64,000 bases of DNA, from contig QFQQ01000020.1 of the NCBI GenBank assembly GCA_003243445.1, positions 31,122-95,121 on the forward strand. The letters are read 5' to 3'. The stretch is from Citrobacter freundii (GTDB lineage: Bacteria > Bacteroidota > Bacteroidia > Chitinophagales > Chitinophagaceae). The position numbers were made by a program, and so were the translations under genes. The notes under the pieces are model-generated. The model saw nothing but the letters and a program-made list of their open reading frames with translations. It did not search any database and had not been told where the DNA came from. Below are positions 44,436-53,566 of this stretch, one piece after another (the stretch's first letter is position 1; every line of letters begins with the position of its first letter).

Positions 44436-45464
44436 TTATGCAATACTCCATGTTTCTCTTCCTCTTAGTAACGCATCAAGATCAGCCGTTTTCCTTGCCT
44501 TTGCATCTTCGATCTGTAAAGCCATCATGTCTTCATAACAAGGGCGGTCGTGTTCATAGAATACCCCGAATGGGCGCGGCAGGTGACCTTCTACTTTAGG
44601 ATCATCAAAAATGCGCGTAAGGATTTGCGCTTTGTAAATATCCTTCTCGTCGTGGATCCAAAGATCATCCGCGCTATGGCCATCAGCCAGGCTCACTACT
44701 TTTGGTGTAAAGCCGTCCAGTTTGATCCCTTTATCATTGCCCGCACCAAAGAGCAGTGGTTTGCCATGCTCAAGGAATAATGTTTCCTGTGCCTTGGTCC
44801 CTTTTTCAGTGAAGATCTCAAATGCACCATCATTAAAGATGTTGCAGTTCTGATAGATCTCCAGGAAAGATGCTCCTTTATGTTGATTCGTTCTGATCAG
44901 CATTGCCTGCAGATGTTTTGGATCGCGGTCCATTGTACGCGCTACAAAACTAGCATCCGCACCCATGGCCAGCGCAAGCGGGTTGAACGGGTGGTCGATA
45001 CTTCCAAAAGGAGTAGACTTTGTTACCTTATTTTCTTCCGAAGTGGGTGAGTACTGGCCTTTGGTGAGACCATAGATCTGGTTGTTGAACACCAGCAGGT
45101 TCACATCAAAATTGCGGCGCAGCATGTGGATGGTGTGGTTACCACCGATGCTCAGACTATCTCCGTCACCACTTACGATCCAGACGCTGAGTTCCGGACG
45201 GCTTGCCTTCAATCCCGAAGCGATCGCGGTCGCTCTTCCGTGGATCGAGTGCATCCCGTAAGTATTCATATAATAAGGGAAACGGCTGCTACAACCGATC
45301 CCTGAAACGATCACAATATTTTCTCTTGGAACGCCGATCGTCGGCATCACTTTCTGCACCTGTGCGAGGATAGAATAATCACCGCAACCCGGGCACCAGC
45401 GAACTTCCTGGTCGGTTGCAAAATCTTTGGCCGTCAAAACCGGCGCTGTGGCTGTCTCACTCAT
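44436..45464 (-). CDS. korB: 2-oxoacid:ferredoxin oxidoreductase beta subunit
   Basis: Beta subunit of a 2-oxoglutarate (or related 2-oxoacid) : ferredoxin oxidoreductase, which turns 2-oxoacid plus CoA into acyl-CoA while reducing ferredoxin. The 342 residues include the Cys motif VRWCPGCGDYSILAQVQK and SGIGCSSRFPYYMNTYGMHS. The thiamine-diphosphate site is SGDGDSLSIGGNHTIHMLRRN split as GDGDSLSIGG and onward, with YGLTKGQYSPTS. The ATG at 45464 gives the usual MSETATAPVLTAKDF. The alpha subunit, normally adjacent, is not in the window: the upstream neighbour is a divergent peptidase. Confidence 0.94.
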   Translation of the reverse strand: MSETATAPVLTAKDFATDQEVRWCPGCGDYSILAQVQKVMPTIGVPRENIVIVSGIGCSSRFPYYMNTYGMHSIHGRATAIASGLKASRPELSVWIVSGDGDSLSIGGNHTIHMLRRNFDVNLLVFNNQIYGLTKGQYSPTSEENKVTKSTPFGSIDHPFNPLALAMGADASFVARTMDRDPKHLQAMLIRTNQHKGASFLEIYQNCNIFNDGAFEIFTEKGTKAQETLFLEHGKPLLFGAGNDKGIKLDGFTPKVVSLADGHSADDLWIHDEKDIYKAQILTRIFDDPKVEGHLPRPFGVFYEHDRPCYEDMMALQIEDAKARKTADLDALLRGRETWSIA

Positions 45465-45479
45465 ACTTTTCGATTGCCG

Positions 45480-45487
45480 CAAATTTA
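45480..45487 (-). promoter_or_regulatory. -7 box of korB
   Basis: TAAATTTG on the minus strand, followed by CGGCAATCG, fits TAnnTTTG. About 16 bp before the korB ATG. Confidence 0.6.
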
Positions 45488-45520
45488 CGAGTTTGATGCG
45501 ATAAAGTTTCGGTAAAGAAA

Positions 45521-45663
45521 GGACCGCGGACGACGGACCGCCGACCGCAGACGCTCGGGAGGACGGTCATCTGCAATTTGTTTGAACTTTTTCACTTCCA
45601 TCAGCAGAAGGCGTTTCAGCTATTGCGCATCGTCTGCGGTCGGCGGTCCGCTGTCCGCAGTCC
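45521..45663. repeat. Inverted-repeat element with 33-bp arms, GACCGCC words
   Basis: 45521-45553 and 45631-45663 are reverse complements at 30 of 33 positions (GGACCGCGGACGACGGACCG and onward). The spacer of 77 bp looks unique. It fills the space between the korB promoter box and the S9 peptidase gene, which diverge. Confidence 0.88.
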
Positions 45664-45761
45664 ATCTTATTAATTTATACAATTTATTCCCTGTTTCCTA
45701 CCAGACTATTGCCCGACCGTTTCCTCATGAAGTCGTATTTTCATCATTCCAAAATCCATTT

Positions 45762-47924
45762 ATGCTGAAAATCTTACTCGCCTGTCTGTTGATCAGCTGC
45801 GCGCCGGGCTTGTTTGCCCAACAGGGCACGGAGCCGGTAAAGCTTACGGACATGTTGAAAATCAAGTCAGTCAACAATATTTCGCTTAACCGGGACGGAA
45901 GCAGGGCCCTGATCGGCATCAGTTCAATTGAAGCCGATACCGAGAATAAAGGCGAATACAAATATGTAAGCCAGTTGTGGATGATTGCAACCGACGGCGC
46001 CTCTTCACCCATACAATTAACCACACGAGAGAACGCATCGCAGGCGGCATTCAGTCCGGATGGAAAAGAGATCGTCTTTGTCCGCGTGGCCGAAGGCAAA
46101 CCACAGCTGTTCCTTTTATCCCTTGGTGGTGGCGAGCCCCGGCAACTTACACGATCAAAATACGGAGCCAGCTCCCCGCGCTGGAGCCCGGATGGAAAGC
46201 AGATCCTGTTTTCAGCCGGCGTATCCTTTCGTGACCTGCTGAAAGATTCAGTTCTCAACCCGGGAAAACAACCACCCAAATGGGCGTTTGAAAAACCCGG
46301 TCTGACCAACCAGCAGTTATTTAATAATTCCACGGCCAGGCCGGATCCGGACGGAAATATTGAAGAAGCCAGGGCATGGCTGGATAATAATGCCGTTGAC
46401 AGGAAAGCAAAAGTCATCGATAAACTCAATTTCCAGGATGAAACGGACGCAAGCGCCGAGATGAGCTTTAACCATTTTTTTATCACCGGCATTGAGCCCG
46501 ATTCAAAACCGGTAGCGATCACCAAAGGATTCTACCGCTATAGCAGTGCGGATTTTACACCGGACGGAAAACAGATCATTTTCACCGGCAGTCTTGATTC
46601 GGTTCAGCATCCTGACCGCGTACTGGAATCATCCATTTATCTTATGAACACAGATGGTTCACAAGTGATCACGCTGCTGAGTGAAAAAGGAAGATCTTTT
46701 TCCGGACCTAAACTGTCCAACTCCGGTCAATGGCTCGCATTTCAACATAGCACCACTTCATTTGTGACTGTACCAGCGCTCGCCATTATGCCGCTGAAAG
46801 GTGGCGCAGGCAGCATTACAGATATTCCGTTTGACCGCAATAAGGGGAATTATATCTGGACGCCTGACGACCGGTACATTTATTTTTCTTCTGTAAGCAA
46901 TGGCGGCGCACCGGTTTATAAGCTTGAAGTAAAGACGAAGAAAATTGAGCAGCTCAGCGATTTCAACAGTGGCATTACCAATTTTGATTTTGCAGGCAAC
47001 AAGCTCGTATTTGCAAAAACAGAAGTAGCCGATCCATCTGAACTCTATATTGCCGATGCCAATGGAAAAAATGCGAAACGCATCACTGAATTAAATACCG
47101 GTTGGTTAAAAACCAAAAAACTCTCTTTTCCGGAAAAACAGACTTTCGTAAATGATAAAGGCATGACCATTGAATATTGGGTGATGAAGCCTTACAATTA
47201 CCAACCCGGAAAGAAATATCCGCTCCTGCTTGAAATACATGGCGGCCCTTCAGCAATGTGGGGACCCGGAGAAACAAGCATGTGGCACGAATACCAGTAC
47301 TTCTGCAGCAAAGGTTATGGCGTGGTGTATTGTAATCCGCGCGGCAGTGGTGGATATGGTGAGGGATTTCTACGGGGAAATATCAATGACTGGGGAAAGG
47401 GTCCGGCAAGCGATGTGCTGACTGCGCTGGATAAAACGGTGGCACAGGGTTGGGCAGATACCTCAAAGCTGATGGTGACCGGTGGTTCATATGCAGGTTA
47501 TCTTGTAGCCTGGATCGTTGGACATGACAACCGTTTCAAAGCTGCCTGCGCACAACGTGGGGTATATGATCTCGCTACCTTCTTTGGCGAAGGAAATGCA
47601 TGGCGCCTCGTACCAAATTATTTCGGTGGTTATCCCTGGGAAGATTCAGTAAAAACCATCCTGGAACGTGAATCACCGATCAATTATGTACAGAACATCA
47701 AAACTCCGTTCATCATTTTTCATGGCGAGAATGACAGAAGAACCGGTTTTGTACAGAGCGAAATGCTGTACCGGAGTCTGAAAGTACTGGATCGCCCGGT
47801 TGAATATGTGCGCCACCCCGGAGGTACACACGAGCTGACAAGAAGCGGCAACAATCGCCAGCGGATGGACCAGATGTTACGTACCTGGGAGTTTTTTGAA
47901 AGATGGATCAATACGGCCAAATAG
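45762..47924 (+). CDS. S9-family prolyl-oligopeptidase-like peptidase
   Basis: A 720-residue exported serine peptidase. Signal peptide to about residue 20 (CAPGLFAQ), a propeller of TolB/WD40-like repeats (AAFSPDGKEIVFVR, PRWSPDGKQILFSA, DFTPDGKQIIFTGS), then the S9 hydrolase domain from about residue 465. The nucleophile is in GGSYAGYLVAWIVG (about residue 576), Asp in HGENDRRTGFVQS and His in HPGGTHEL. It probably cuts oligopeptides in the periplasm. The ATG at 45762 is used; the earlier frame runs through the repeat arm. Confidence 0.92.
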   Translation: MLKILLACLLISCAPGLFAQQGTEPVKLTDMLKIKSVNNISLNRDGSRALIGISSIEADTENKGEYKYVSQLWMIATDGASSPIQLTTRENASQAAFSPDGKEIVFVRVAEGKPQLFLLSLGGGEPRQLTRSKYGASSPRWSPDGKQILFSAGVSFRDLLKDSVLNPGKQPPKWAFEKPGLTNQQLFNNSTARPDPDGNIEEARAWLDNNAVDRKAKVIDKLNFQDETDASAEMSFNHFFITGIEPDSKPVAITKGFYRYSSADFTPDGKQIIFTGSLDSVQHPDRVLESSIYLMNTDGSQVITLLSEKGRSFSGPKLSNSGQWLAFQHSTTSFVTVPALAIMPLKGGAGSITDIPFDRNKGNYIWTPDDRYIYFSSVSNGGAPVYKLEVKTKKIEQLSDFNSGITNFDFAGNKLVFAKTEVADPSELYIADANGKNAKRITELNTGWLKTKKLSFPEKQTFVNDKGMTIEYWVMKPYNYQPGKKYPLLLEIHGGPSAMWGPGETSMWHEYQYFCSKGYGVVYCNPRGSGGYGEGFLRGNINDWGKGPASDVLTALDKTVAQGWADTSKLMVTGGSYAGYLVAWIVGHDNRFKAACAQRGVYDLATFFGEGNAWRLVPNYFGGYPWEDSVKTILERESPINYVQNIKTPFIIFHGENDRRTGFVQSEMLYRSLKVLDRPVEYVRHPGGTHELTRSGNNRQRMDQMLRTWEFFERWINTAK

Positions 47925-48190
47925 TGCATATTGACCCGAACCCTTTAACTTGCGTTATCAAATGTAAAAGTTAAAGATTGCAACCGATTTAACAAGCCGG
48001 GTAATTGTTTGTTTGAAATAAGCAAAATATTATTTCACGGTTAATGACGAATTCATGTCCTGTTTTGCGCTCCTGAGTTTTTAATTTTGACTGTGTGAGA
48101 AATTTTTTGACATGATTTTATTACATAAGCGATTGCCGGCCTTTTATCTAACCTCAACATTTTTGTATTCGTTAATCGCATTATTATATT

Positions 48191-49603
48191 ATGGAAAATA
48201 AATCTTTCGATTTCGGTATGGTTGGTCTCGGCGTTATGGGACGCAACCTCCTGCTGAATATAGCAGATCACGGCTTTGCAGCTATCGGCTTTGATAAAGA
48301 CAGTACAAAAGGTCAGCTGCTGGAATCTTCCGCAACTTCAGGCACCACAGTAAAAGGCGTTTCCACTTTGGAAGATATGGTTTCGCAGCTCAAAACTCCC
48401 CGCAAGATCATGATGCTGGTTCCTGCAGGTCCTGCTGTGGACTCGGTGATCAATGATCTTCTTCCACTGGTTGAACCCGGTGATATCATCATCGATGGTG
48501 GTAATTCTTATTTCGCAGACACATTAAGAAGGATCAAATCGCTTGAAGGCAAGAATATTCACTTCATGGGAATGGGCGTAAGCGGTGGTGAACATGGCGC
48601 ACGCACCGGACCAAGCATCATGCCCGGCGGCGACGTGGAAGCATGGAAAGAAGTCAAACCGATCCTTGAAGCAGTGTCTGCAAAAGTTAATGGTGACCCC
48701 TGCGTGGCATATATGGGCAAAGATGCCGCCGGTCATTATGTAAAAATGGTGCACAATGGTATCGAATACGCCATCATGCAACTCATCAGCGAAGTGTATG
48801 ACTTCATGAAGCGTGGCCTTGAAATGAATAATGAGGAGATCCATCAGACATTCAAACAATGGAATGAAGGTGAACTTCAATCATTCCTGATGGAGATCAC
48901 CGCACAGATCTTCACCAAAAAAGATGATAAAGGTGATGGCTATCTGGTAGACGCCATTCTTGATAAAGCCGGCTCAAAAGGCACCGGTAAATGGACTTCA
49001 CAGGAAGCGATGAACCTTCCTGTGTCATTACCAACGATCGATATGGCTGTTGCCATGCGTGATATTTCCGGTTATAAAGATGAACGCGTGAAAGCAGCAG
49101 ATATCTTCAAACCAAAAATAAAATCGTTCGCAGCAACAAAAGACAAAGTTCTTCCACAATTGCAGGATGCATTATATGCTGCAACATTGATCTGCTATGC
49201 GCAAGGTCTTGCCATGCTGCAAAAAGCATCTTCCGAACACAAAATGGATATTCCATTGAAAGATGTAGTGACCATCTGGAGAGGTGGTTGTATCATTCGT
49301 TCTTCCATGCTGGAGATTTTTACTGCTGCATATAAGAAAGATGCGGCACTGCCAAATATCCTGCTGGATAAAAAGATCGCGGCAATTGCTAAAAAGAAAC
49401 AGACCGGTTTAAGAAAATTAGCGCAGCTATTCAGTGCAGCAAAAATACCCGCCGCCGCATTGACCAGTTCCCTTGCATACCTGGATGCCTATACAAGCGG
49501 TCGCATGGCGACAAACCTGATACAGGCACAAAGAGATTTTTTTGGTGCCCACACTTATCAGCGTCTTGACAGAGAAGGAAGTTTTCATACAGAGTGGGAA
49601 TAA
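48191..49603 (+). CDS. gnd: 6-phosphogluconate dehydrogenase, decarboxylating
   Basis: Third enzyme of the oxidative pentose-phosphate path: 6-phosphogluconate plus NADP to ribulose 5-phosphate, CO2 and NADPH. The 470-residue length is standard. NADP fold: VGLGVMGRNLLLNIADHGF near residues 11-29; DGGNSYFADT; MGMGVSGGEHGARTGPSIM; the catalytic Lys in KMVHNGIEYAIMQ; GTGKWTSQEAMNLPVSLPTI. First gene of the operon gnd-zwf-pgl (gaps 23 and 6 bp). The 266-bp gap before it shows no clear promoter box. Confidence 0.97.
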   Translation: MENKSFDFGMVGLGVMGRNLLLNIADHGFAAIGFDKDSTKGQLLESSATSGTTVKGVSTLEDMVSQLKTPRKIMMLVPAGPAVDSVINDLLPLVEPGDIIIDGGNSYFADTLRRIKSLEGKNIHFMGMGVSGGEHGARTGPSIMPGGDVEAWKEVKPILEAVSAKVNGDPCVAYMGKDAAGHYVKMVHNGIEYAIMQLISEVYDFMKRGLEMNNEEIHQTFKQWNEGELQSFLMEITAQIFTKKDDKGDGYLVDAILDKAGSKGTGKWTSQEAMNLPVSLPTIDMAVAMRDISGYKDERVKAADIFKPKIKSFAATKDKVLPQLQDALYAATLICYAQGLAMLQKASSEHKMDIPLKDVVTIWRGGCIIRSSMLEIFTAAYKKDAALPNILLDKKIAAIAKKKQTGLRKLAQLFSAAKIPAAALTSSLAYLDAYTSGRMATNLIQAQRDFFGAHTYQRLDREGSFHTEWE

Positions 49604-49626
49604 TATTATCAGTTTAAAAATCATTT

Positions 49627-51156
49627 ATGGATACTAAAAGAAACCTGCCACCCACGATCATTTTCATTTTCGGCGGCAGCGGTGATCTTACGAAACGCAA
49701 GTTGATCCCGGCTTTATTCAATTTATACCTTGACCATTTCATGCCGGAAAAACATATTGTTGTCGGCATTGGCCGTTCTCCGGTCTCTGATGAAGATTAT
49801 CGTGTAAAACTGTTTGAAAGTGTGCAGGAATTTTCCCGCAGAAAAGAAGACAACGATAAAAAATGGCCCGAGTTTTCCAAAAACGTTTATTATCAATCAC
49901 GCGACCTTGAGTCCGACGATTCTTACAAAGGCATTTATCAATATATAAAGGAGAAAGGAGAAGAATGGGGAACAAAGCCAAATGTGATGTTCTACCTTTC
50001 CGTTGCCCCGCAGCTTGCACCTGTGATCGCTACCAAGCTGGCGCAACATAAGATCTGCGACGACACGCAACATTCAAGGGTTGTTTTCGAGAAACCTTTT
50101 GGTCACGATCTTCAAAGTGCGAAAGAACTGAATAAACAGCTCGACAGTCTTTTCAAAGAAGAGCAGATCTATCGCATCGATCACTATCTGGGTAAAGAAA
50201 CCGTGCAGAACATCCTGGCATTCCGTTTTGCAAATGCATTGTTTGAGCCGATCTGGAATAATCATTACATCGATCATATACAGATCACTGCCGCAGAAAC
50301 AATCGGCGTAGAGGACCGGGGAGGTTACTACGACCAGTCAGGCGCGCTCCGCGATATGGTGCAGAATCACGTATTGCAATTGCTTTGTATGATTGCCATG
50401 GAACCGCCGACATCATTTGACTCCAATGAGATCCGCAATAAAAAAGTGGATGTGCTTTCCGCCATCAGGCGCATTAATGTGGAAGATGTTCATGAGAACG
50501 CCGTTCGCGGTCAGTATGCAAGCGGTTGGCAGAAAGGAAAAGAAGTGCCCGGTTATCGTGAAGAAAAAGGAGTGGACACAGAATCGCACACGGAAACATT
50601 TGTTGCGGCAAAATTCTTTGTCGACAACTGGCGCTGGAAAAATGTGCCGTTCTATATCCGCACAGGTAAACGTCTGCACGAAAAAACAACGCTGATCACC
50701 ATTCAATTCAAGGAAGCGCCGCATTACTCATTCCCTGCGGAAGCTGCTGATACATGGAGACCAAACCGTCTTACCTTCAGCATCCAGCCACAAATGGATA
50801 TCCGGATCCGCTTCCAGGCAAAACGCCCTGGAACAGAAATGGTGCTTACGCCGGTGGACATGGTCTTCAATTATGCTGAAGCATACGACGAACAGGAACC
50901 GGAAGCATACGAAACATTACTGGAAGATGTGATTGAAGGAAATCAGACTCTCTTCATGCGCGCCGACCAGGTGGAAGCAGCCTGGGAAGTGATCACACCG
51001 ATACTGGAAGCATGGCACAAAAGAGCACCTGTTGATTTTCCTAATTACTCGCCTGACAGCTGGGGACCTGAAGATGCGGAAGCATTGATCGCAAGAGATG
51101 GTCATTTCTGGGCCAATCTTCCTGCTGCAGGAGGCAAAAATGGTACGCATAAATAA
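49627..51156 (+). CDS. zwf: Glucose-6-phosphate dehydrogenase
   Basis: First enzyme of the same pathway: glucose 6-phosphate plus NADP to 6-phosphogluconolactone and NADPH. The 509 residues include FGGSGDLTKRKLIPALFNLY in the NADP site (residues about 15-34), VFEKPFGHD, and the catalytic RIDHYLGKETVQN (about residue 180) together with FIRTGKRL (as FYIRTGKRL). The gene stands between gnd and pgl, with gaps of 23 and 6 bp. Confidence 0.97.
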   Translation: MDTKRNLPPTIIFIFGGSGDLTKRKLIPALFNLYLDHFMPEKHIVVGIGRSPVSDEDYRVKLFESVQEFSRRKEDNDKKWPEFSKNVYYQSRDLESDDSYKGIYQYIKEKGEEWGTKPNVMFYLSVAPQLAPVIATKLAQHKICDDTQHSRVVFEKPFGHDLQSAKELNKQLDSLFKEEQIYRIDHYLGKETVQNILAFRFANALFEPIWNNHYIDHIQITAAETIGVEDRGGYYDQSGALRDMVQNHVLQLLCMIAMEPPTSFDSNEIRNKKVDVLSAIRRINVEDVHENAVRGQYASGWQKGKEVPGYREEKGVDTESHTETFVAAKFFVDNWRWKNVPFYIRTGKRLHEKTTLITIQFKEAPHYSFPAEAADTWRPNRLTFSIQPQMDIRIRFQAKRPGTEMVLTPVDMVFNYAEAYDEQEPEAYETLLEDVIEGNQTLFMRADQVEAAWEVITPILEAWHKRAPVDFPNYSPDSWGPEDAEALIARDGHFWANLPAAGGKNGTHK

Positions 51157-51162
51157 AAAAGC

Positions 51163-51885
51163 ATGCAGACAATCGTTGCAAAGAATACAGAGGAACTGAG
51201 CCGTCTTTTCGCTGACTGGCTGGTTGAATATATCGAAGAAACGTTGCAGAAACAGGATCGCTTTACGATCTCGCTTTCAGGTGGCAGCACACCAAAAAAG
51301 TTGTATCAGTTGCTCGCTACGAAAGAGTACGCGGAAAAAATCGATTGGTCTAAACTGCATTTCTTCTGGGGTGACGAACGTTTTGTTCCTTTCACTGACG
51401 ACAGGAATAATGCAAAGATGACGTTTGACGAGTTGCTCGATCATGTACCAATCAATAAAGCATTTGTACATGTGATGAGAACTGATCTTCCCCCGGACGA
51501 AGCTGTTGAAGATTACAATACGAAGCTTCATAAATATTTTGATGGAAGACAATTCACCTTCGATCTTGTTATGCTCGGTCTTGGTGATGACGCGCATACG
51601 CTATCCCTGTTCCCCGGTTATCCCGTGATCGATGAAAACCATAACTGGATGAGCGCCTTTTACCTGGAAGAACAAAAAATGTATCGTATCACACTCACCA
51701 AACCCGTGGTAAATAAATCATCACGCGTTGCATTTCTTGTTAGCGGAAGCGGAAAAGTAAATGCCTTGAAGGCTGTGTTATATGGTGATAAAAATTCAGA
51801 GAAATATCCGGCACAGGTGATCCAGCCTACGAACGGAGAACTGTACTGGTTTCTTGATGAGGCTGCAGCCGCTGCGCTTCAATAA
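51163..51885 (+). CDS. pgl: 6-phosphogluconolactonase
   Basis: Hydrolyses 6-phosphogluconolactone to 6-phosphogluconate, the step between zwf and gnd. The 240-residue protein is the DevB type: SLSGGSTPKKLYQLL near residue 38, LHFFWGDERFVPF, and the catalytic-region LGLGDDAHTLSLFPGY (usual members have GxxxDGHTASLFP). Last gene of gnd-zwf-pgl, starting 6 bp after zwf, followed by a terminator. Confidence 0.95.
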   Translation: MQTIVAKNTEELSRLFADWLVEYIEETLQKQDRFTISLSGGSTPKKLYQLLATKEYAEKIDWSKLHFFWGDERFVPFTDDRNNAKMTFDELLDHVPINKAFVHVMRTDLPPDEAVEDYNTKLHKYFDGRQFTFDLVMLGLGDDAHTLSLFPGYPVIDENHNWMSAFYLEEQKMYRITLTKPVVNKSSRVAFLVSGSGKVNALKAVLYGDKNSEKYPAQVIQPTNGELYWFLDEAAAAALQ

Positions 51886-51902
51886 AGATTCCCGGACTTA
51901 TA

Positions 51903-51938
51903 AAAAGCCGCACCGGACATTGCTTCGATGCGGCTTTT
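51903..51938 (+). terminator. Terminator of the gnd-zwf-pgl operon
   Basis: AAAAGCCGCA at 51903-51912 pairs with TGCGGCTTTT at 51929-51938, followed by CTTTG. Confidence 0.88.
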
Positions 51939-52079
51939 CTTTGCCGTTTATTTTCAGATTCCGTCATCCCATGTAAATTATCCGGGAAAACCCCGAAAAG
52001 AAAGAATCTTTATATCGTCATTTTAATGATCAGGTACAACCGGAACGCAGTTTCCTTCATCTTTCAACCACATTTAAGT

Positions 52080-52472
52080 ATGATGTCAAAGAAATTAATT
52101 ACCATTCTTGTATTGACGGCGTTTGTTGTGCTTGGTATTGCGGCGGCAAAACCACCGGAAGGCACGCATAAAAACCTGCAGGTCCTGCCAAAAGATATCA
52201 GTGATCAAAAGCTTGACAGCATGATGGACTCATACAACAAAGCGCTGGGCATTGGTTGTGGATTCTGTCATTCTCCTGCCAAAAATAATGCTGACAGTCT
52301 TGATTTTGCCATTGACGAAAACCCCATGAAGGAAAATGCGAGAAAGATGATGCGAATGACGATCGATATCAACAAGAACAATTTTTATTTTGACAAAAGC
52401 ATTCGTCCGGAGTATCTGAATGTAGTGAATTGTAAGACCTGTCATCGTGGAGAAGCATATCCTGAAGGATGA
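52080..52472 (+). CDS. Small diheme c-type cytochrome
   Basis: A 130-residue exported cytochrome c with two heme motifs, CGFCH (about residue 60) and CKTCH (about residue 122). The body, KNLQVLPKDISDQKLDSMM, is in the style of the cytochrome subunit family of photosynthetic reaction centres, which in Bacteroidota is used in ordinary respiration. A hydrophobic export segment covers about residues 4-22 (ITILVLTAFVVLGIAAA). Two ATG codons stand at 52080 and 52083; the earlier frame from 52026 adds unlike residues. It is likely periplasmic and carries electrons; its partner is unknown. Confidence 0.85.
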   Translation: MMSKKLITILVLTAFVVLGIAAAKPPEGTHKNLQVLPKDISDQKLDSMMDSYNKALGIGCGFCHSPAKNNADSLDFAIDENPMKENARKMMRMTIDINKNNFYFDKSIRPEYLNVVNCKTCHRGEAYPEG

Positions 52473-52741
52473 TCAGCGTTTGTCTTTCTTCATGACGTCA
52501 TTTTTGCTTTATTCCTTGCTCATTTTTTTCAAAAAACCTTCAAAATAGTAAGTTTCCCGCAGCATACTTAAAAGTCCGTATGGCAACCTCTCGTATAATT
52601 ACGGAATAATCACACGCTTTTACTAAATTTTAGCATAAACACTTAGTCACAAGCATAATGTACCACCAACTCTCATTACATTTATAGCGAAAATTCAACA
52701 TACTTGTAAGCCAACCGATCCTAAAGAAATTTCAAGCATAA

Positions 52742-53566
52742 ATGTATTTTTCAAGTCTACTGGAACGAACCGCCATTTTTATCTTATCCATGCCCATCCT
52801 GCTGTTATTAGTAACAAGATTGGCATGGTACAGAACATTCATCGCCTTATCCATTTATTATGTTCTTGGATTTACTTATGCACTGATGGATGGAGGATAT
52901 ATCAAACTTGCGCCTGAATATGTCCGGAACTTTGGCATCCTGAGTAATCTTTTAGATGCTCCTTTAACATTGTTATTCCTTACTTATCTCAGCCGTACAT
53001 CTTTCTTTAAAAAACAGATCTATTTTGCTATTGGTGCTTTCATTATTTATGAAGCGATCATATTATATAGCTTTGGATACACTGTGCGGGCGTCAACGAT
53101 CATTACCATACCTGGTCTTATCTTAACACTGCTTCTTTCACTGGTGTTCGCAATACACCAGATAAAGATCACCGTGGTATATCAAAAAGCCGCGGGTAAG
53201 GCGCTATTTGCAAGTGCTTTATTCTTTGCTTACGTTGGATATACTTATGTATACTATGTTTTCTATTTTATGAATAAGACCTTCCAGGACGATGCAAGGC
53301 TCGTATTCAACATGATCACGATCCTGTGTACGCTTGCTATGTCGCTGGGGTTATTGTTTGAAAGAAAACGTGTGGCAAAGCTGTTTGAGATCAAAACGAC
53401 ACGTGAGGAGTTGAAGGCCCTGTATGCAAATGCTGAAACAAAAACGATTGCCCCGTTAGAGGCAATCGTATTCAATATCGATACTCATTGGAAACGTGAA
53501 GCGGGCAAATCAGGCGAGAAAGAAAAACATGAAAGCACCCGCGCTTCTGAATCCCTGTTTGATTAG
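52742..53566 (+). CDS. Seven-helix membrane protein of unknown function
   Basis: A 274-residue protein with seven hydrophobic segments at about residues 8-27, 32-50, 64-84, 90-110, 117-140, 150-172 and 182-202. It ends in a charged cytoplasmic tail of about 70 residues (REELKALYANAETK, GKSGEKEKHES). I recognise no family motif. It overlaps the stop of the convergent acyl-CoA dehydrogenase by 4 bp. The upstream gap of 269 bp shows no terminator, promoter box or repeat that I can point to. Confidence 0.75.
   Translation: MYFSSLLERTAIFILSMPILLLLVTRLAWYRTFIALSIYYVLGFTYALMDGGYIKLAPEYVRNFGILSNLLDAPLTLLFLTYLSRTSFFKKQIYFAIGAFIIYEAIILYSFGYTVRASTIITIPGLILTLLLSLVFAIHQIKITVVYQKAAGKALFASALFFAYVGYTYVYYVFYFMNKTFQDDARLVFNMITILCTLAMSLGLLFERKRVAKLFEIKTTREELKALYANAETKTIAPLEAIVFNIDTHWKREAGKSGEKEKHESTRASESLFD

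Noticed and set aside
45725..46525. 266-codon minus-strand frame inside the S9 peptidase gene
   Set aside because: Shadow in a gene with clear peptidase motifs on the other strand.
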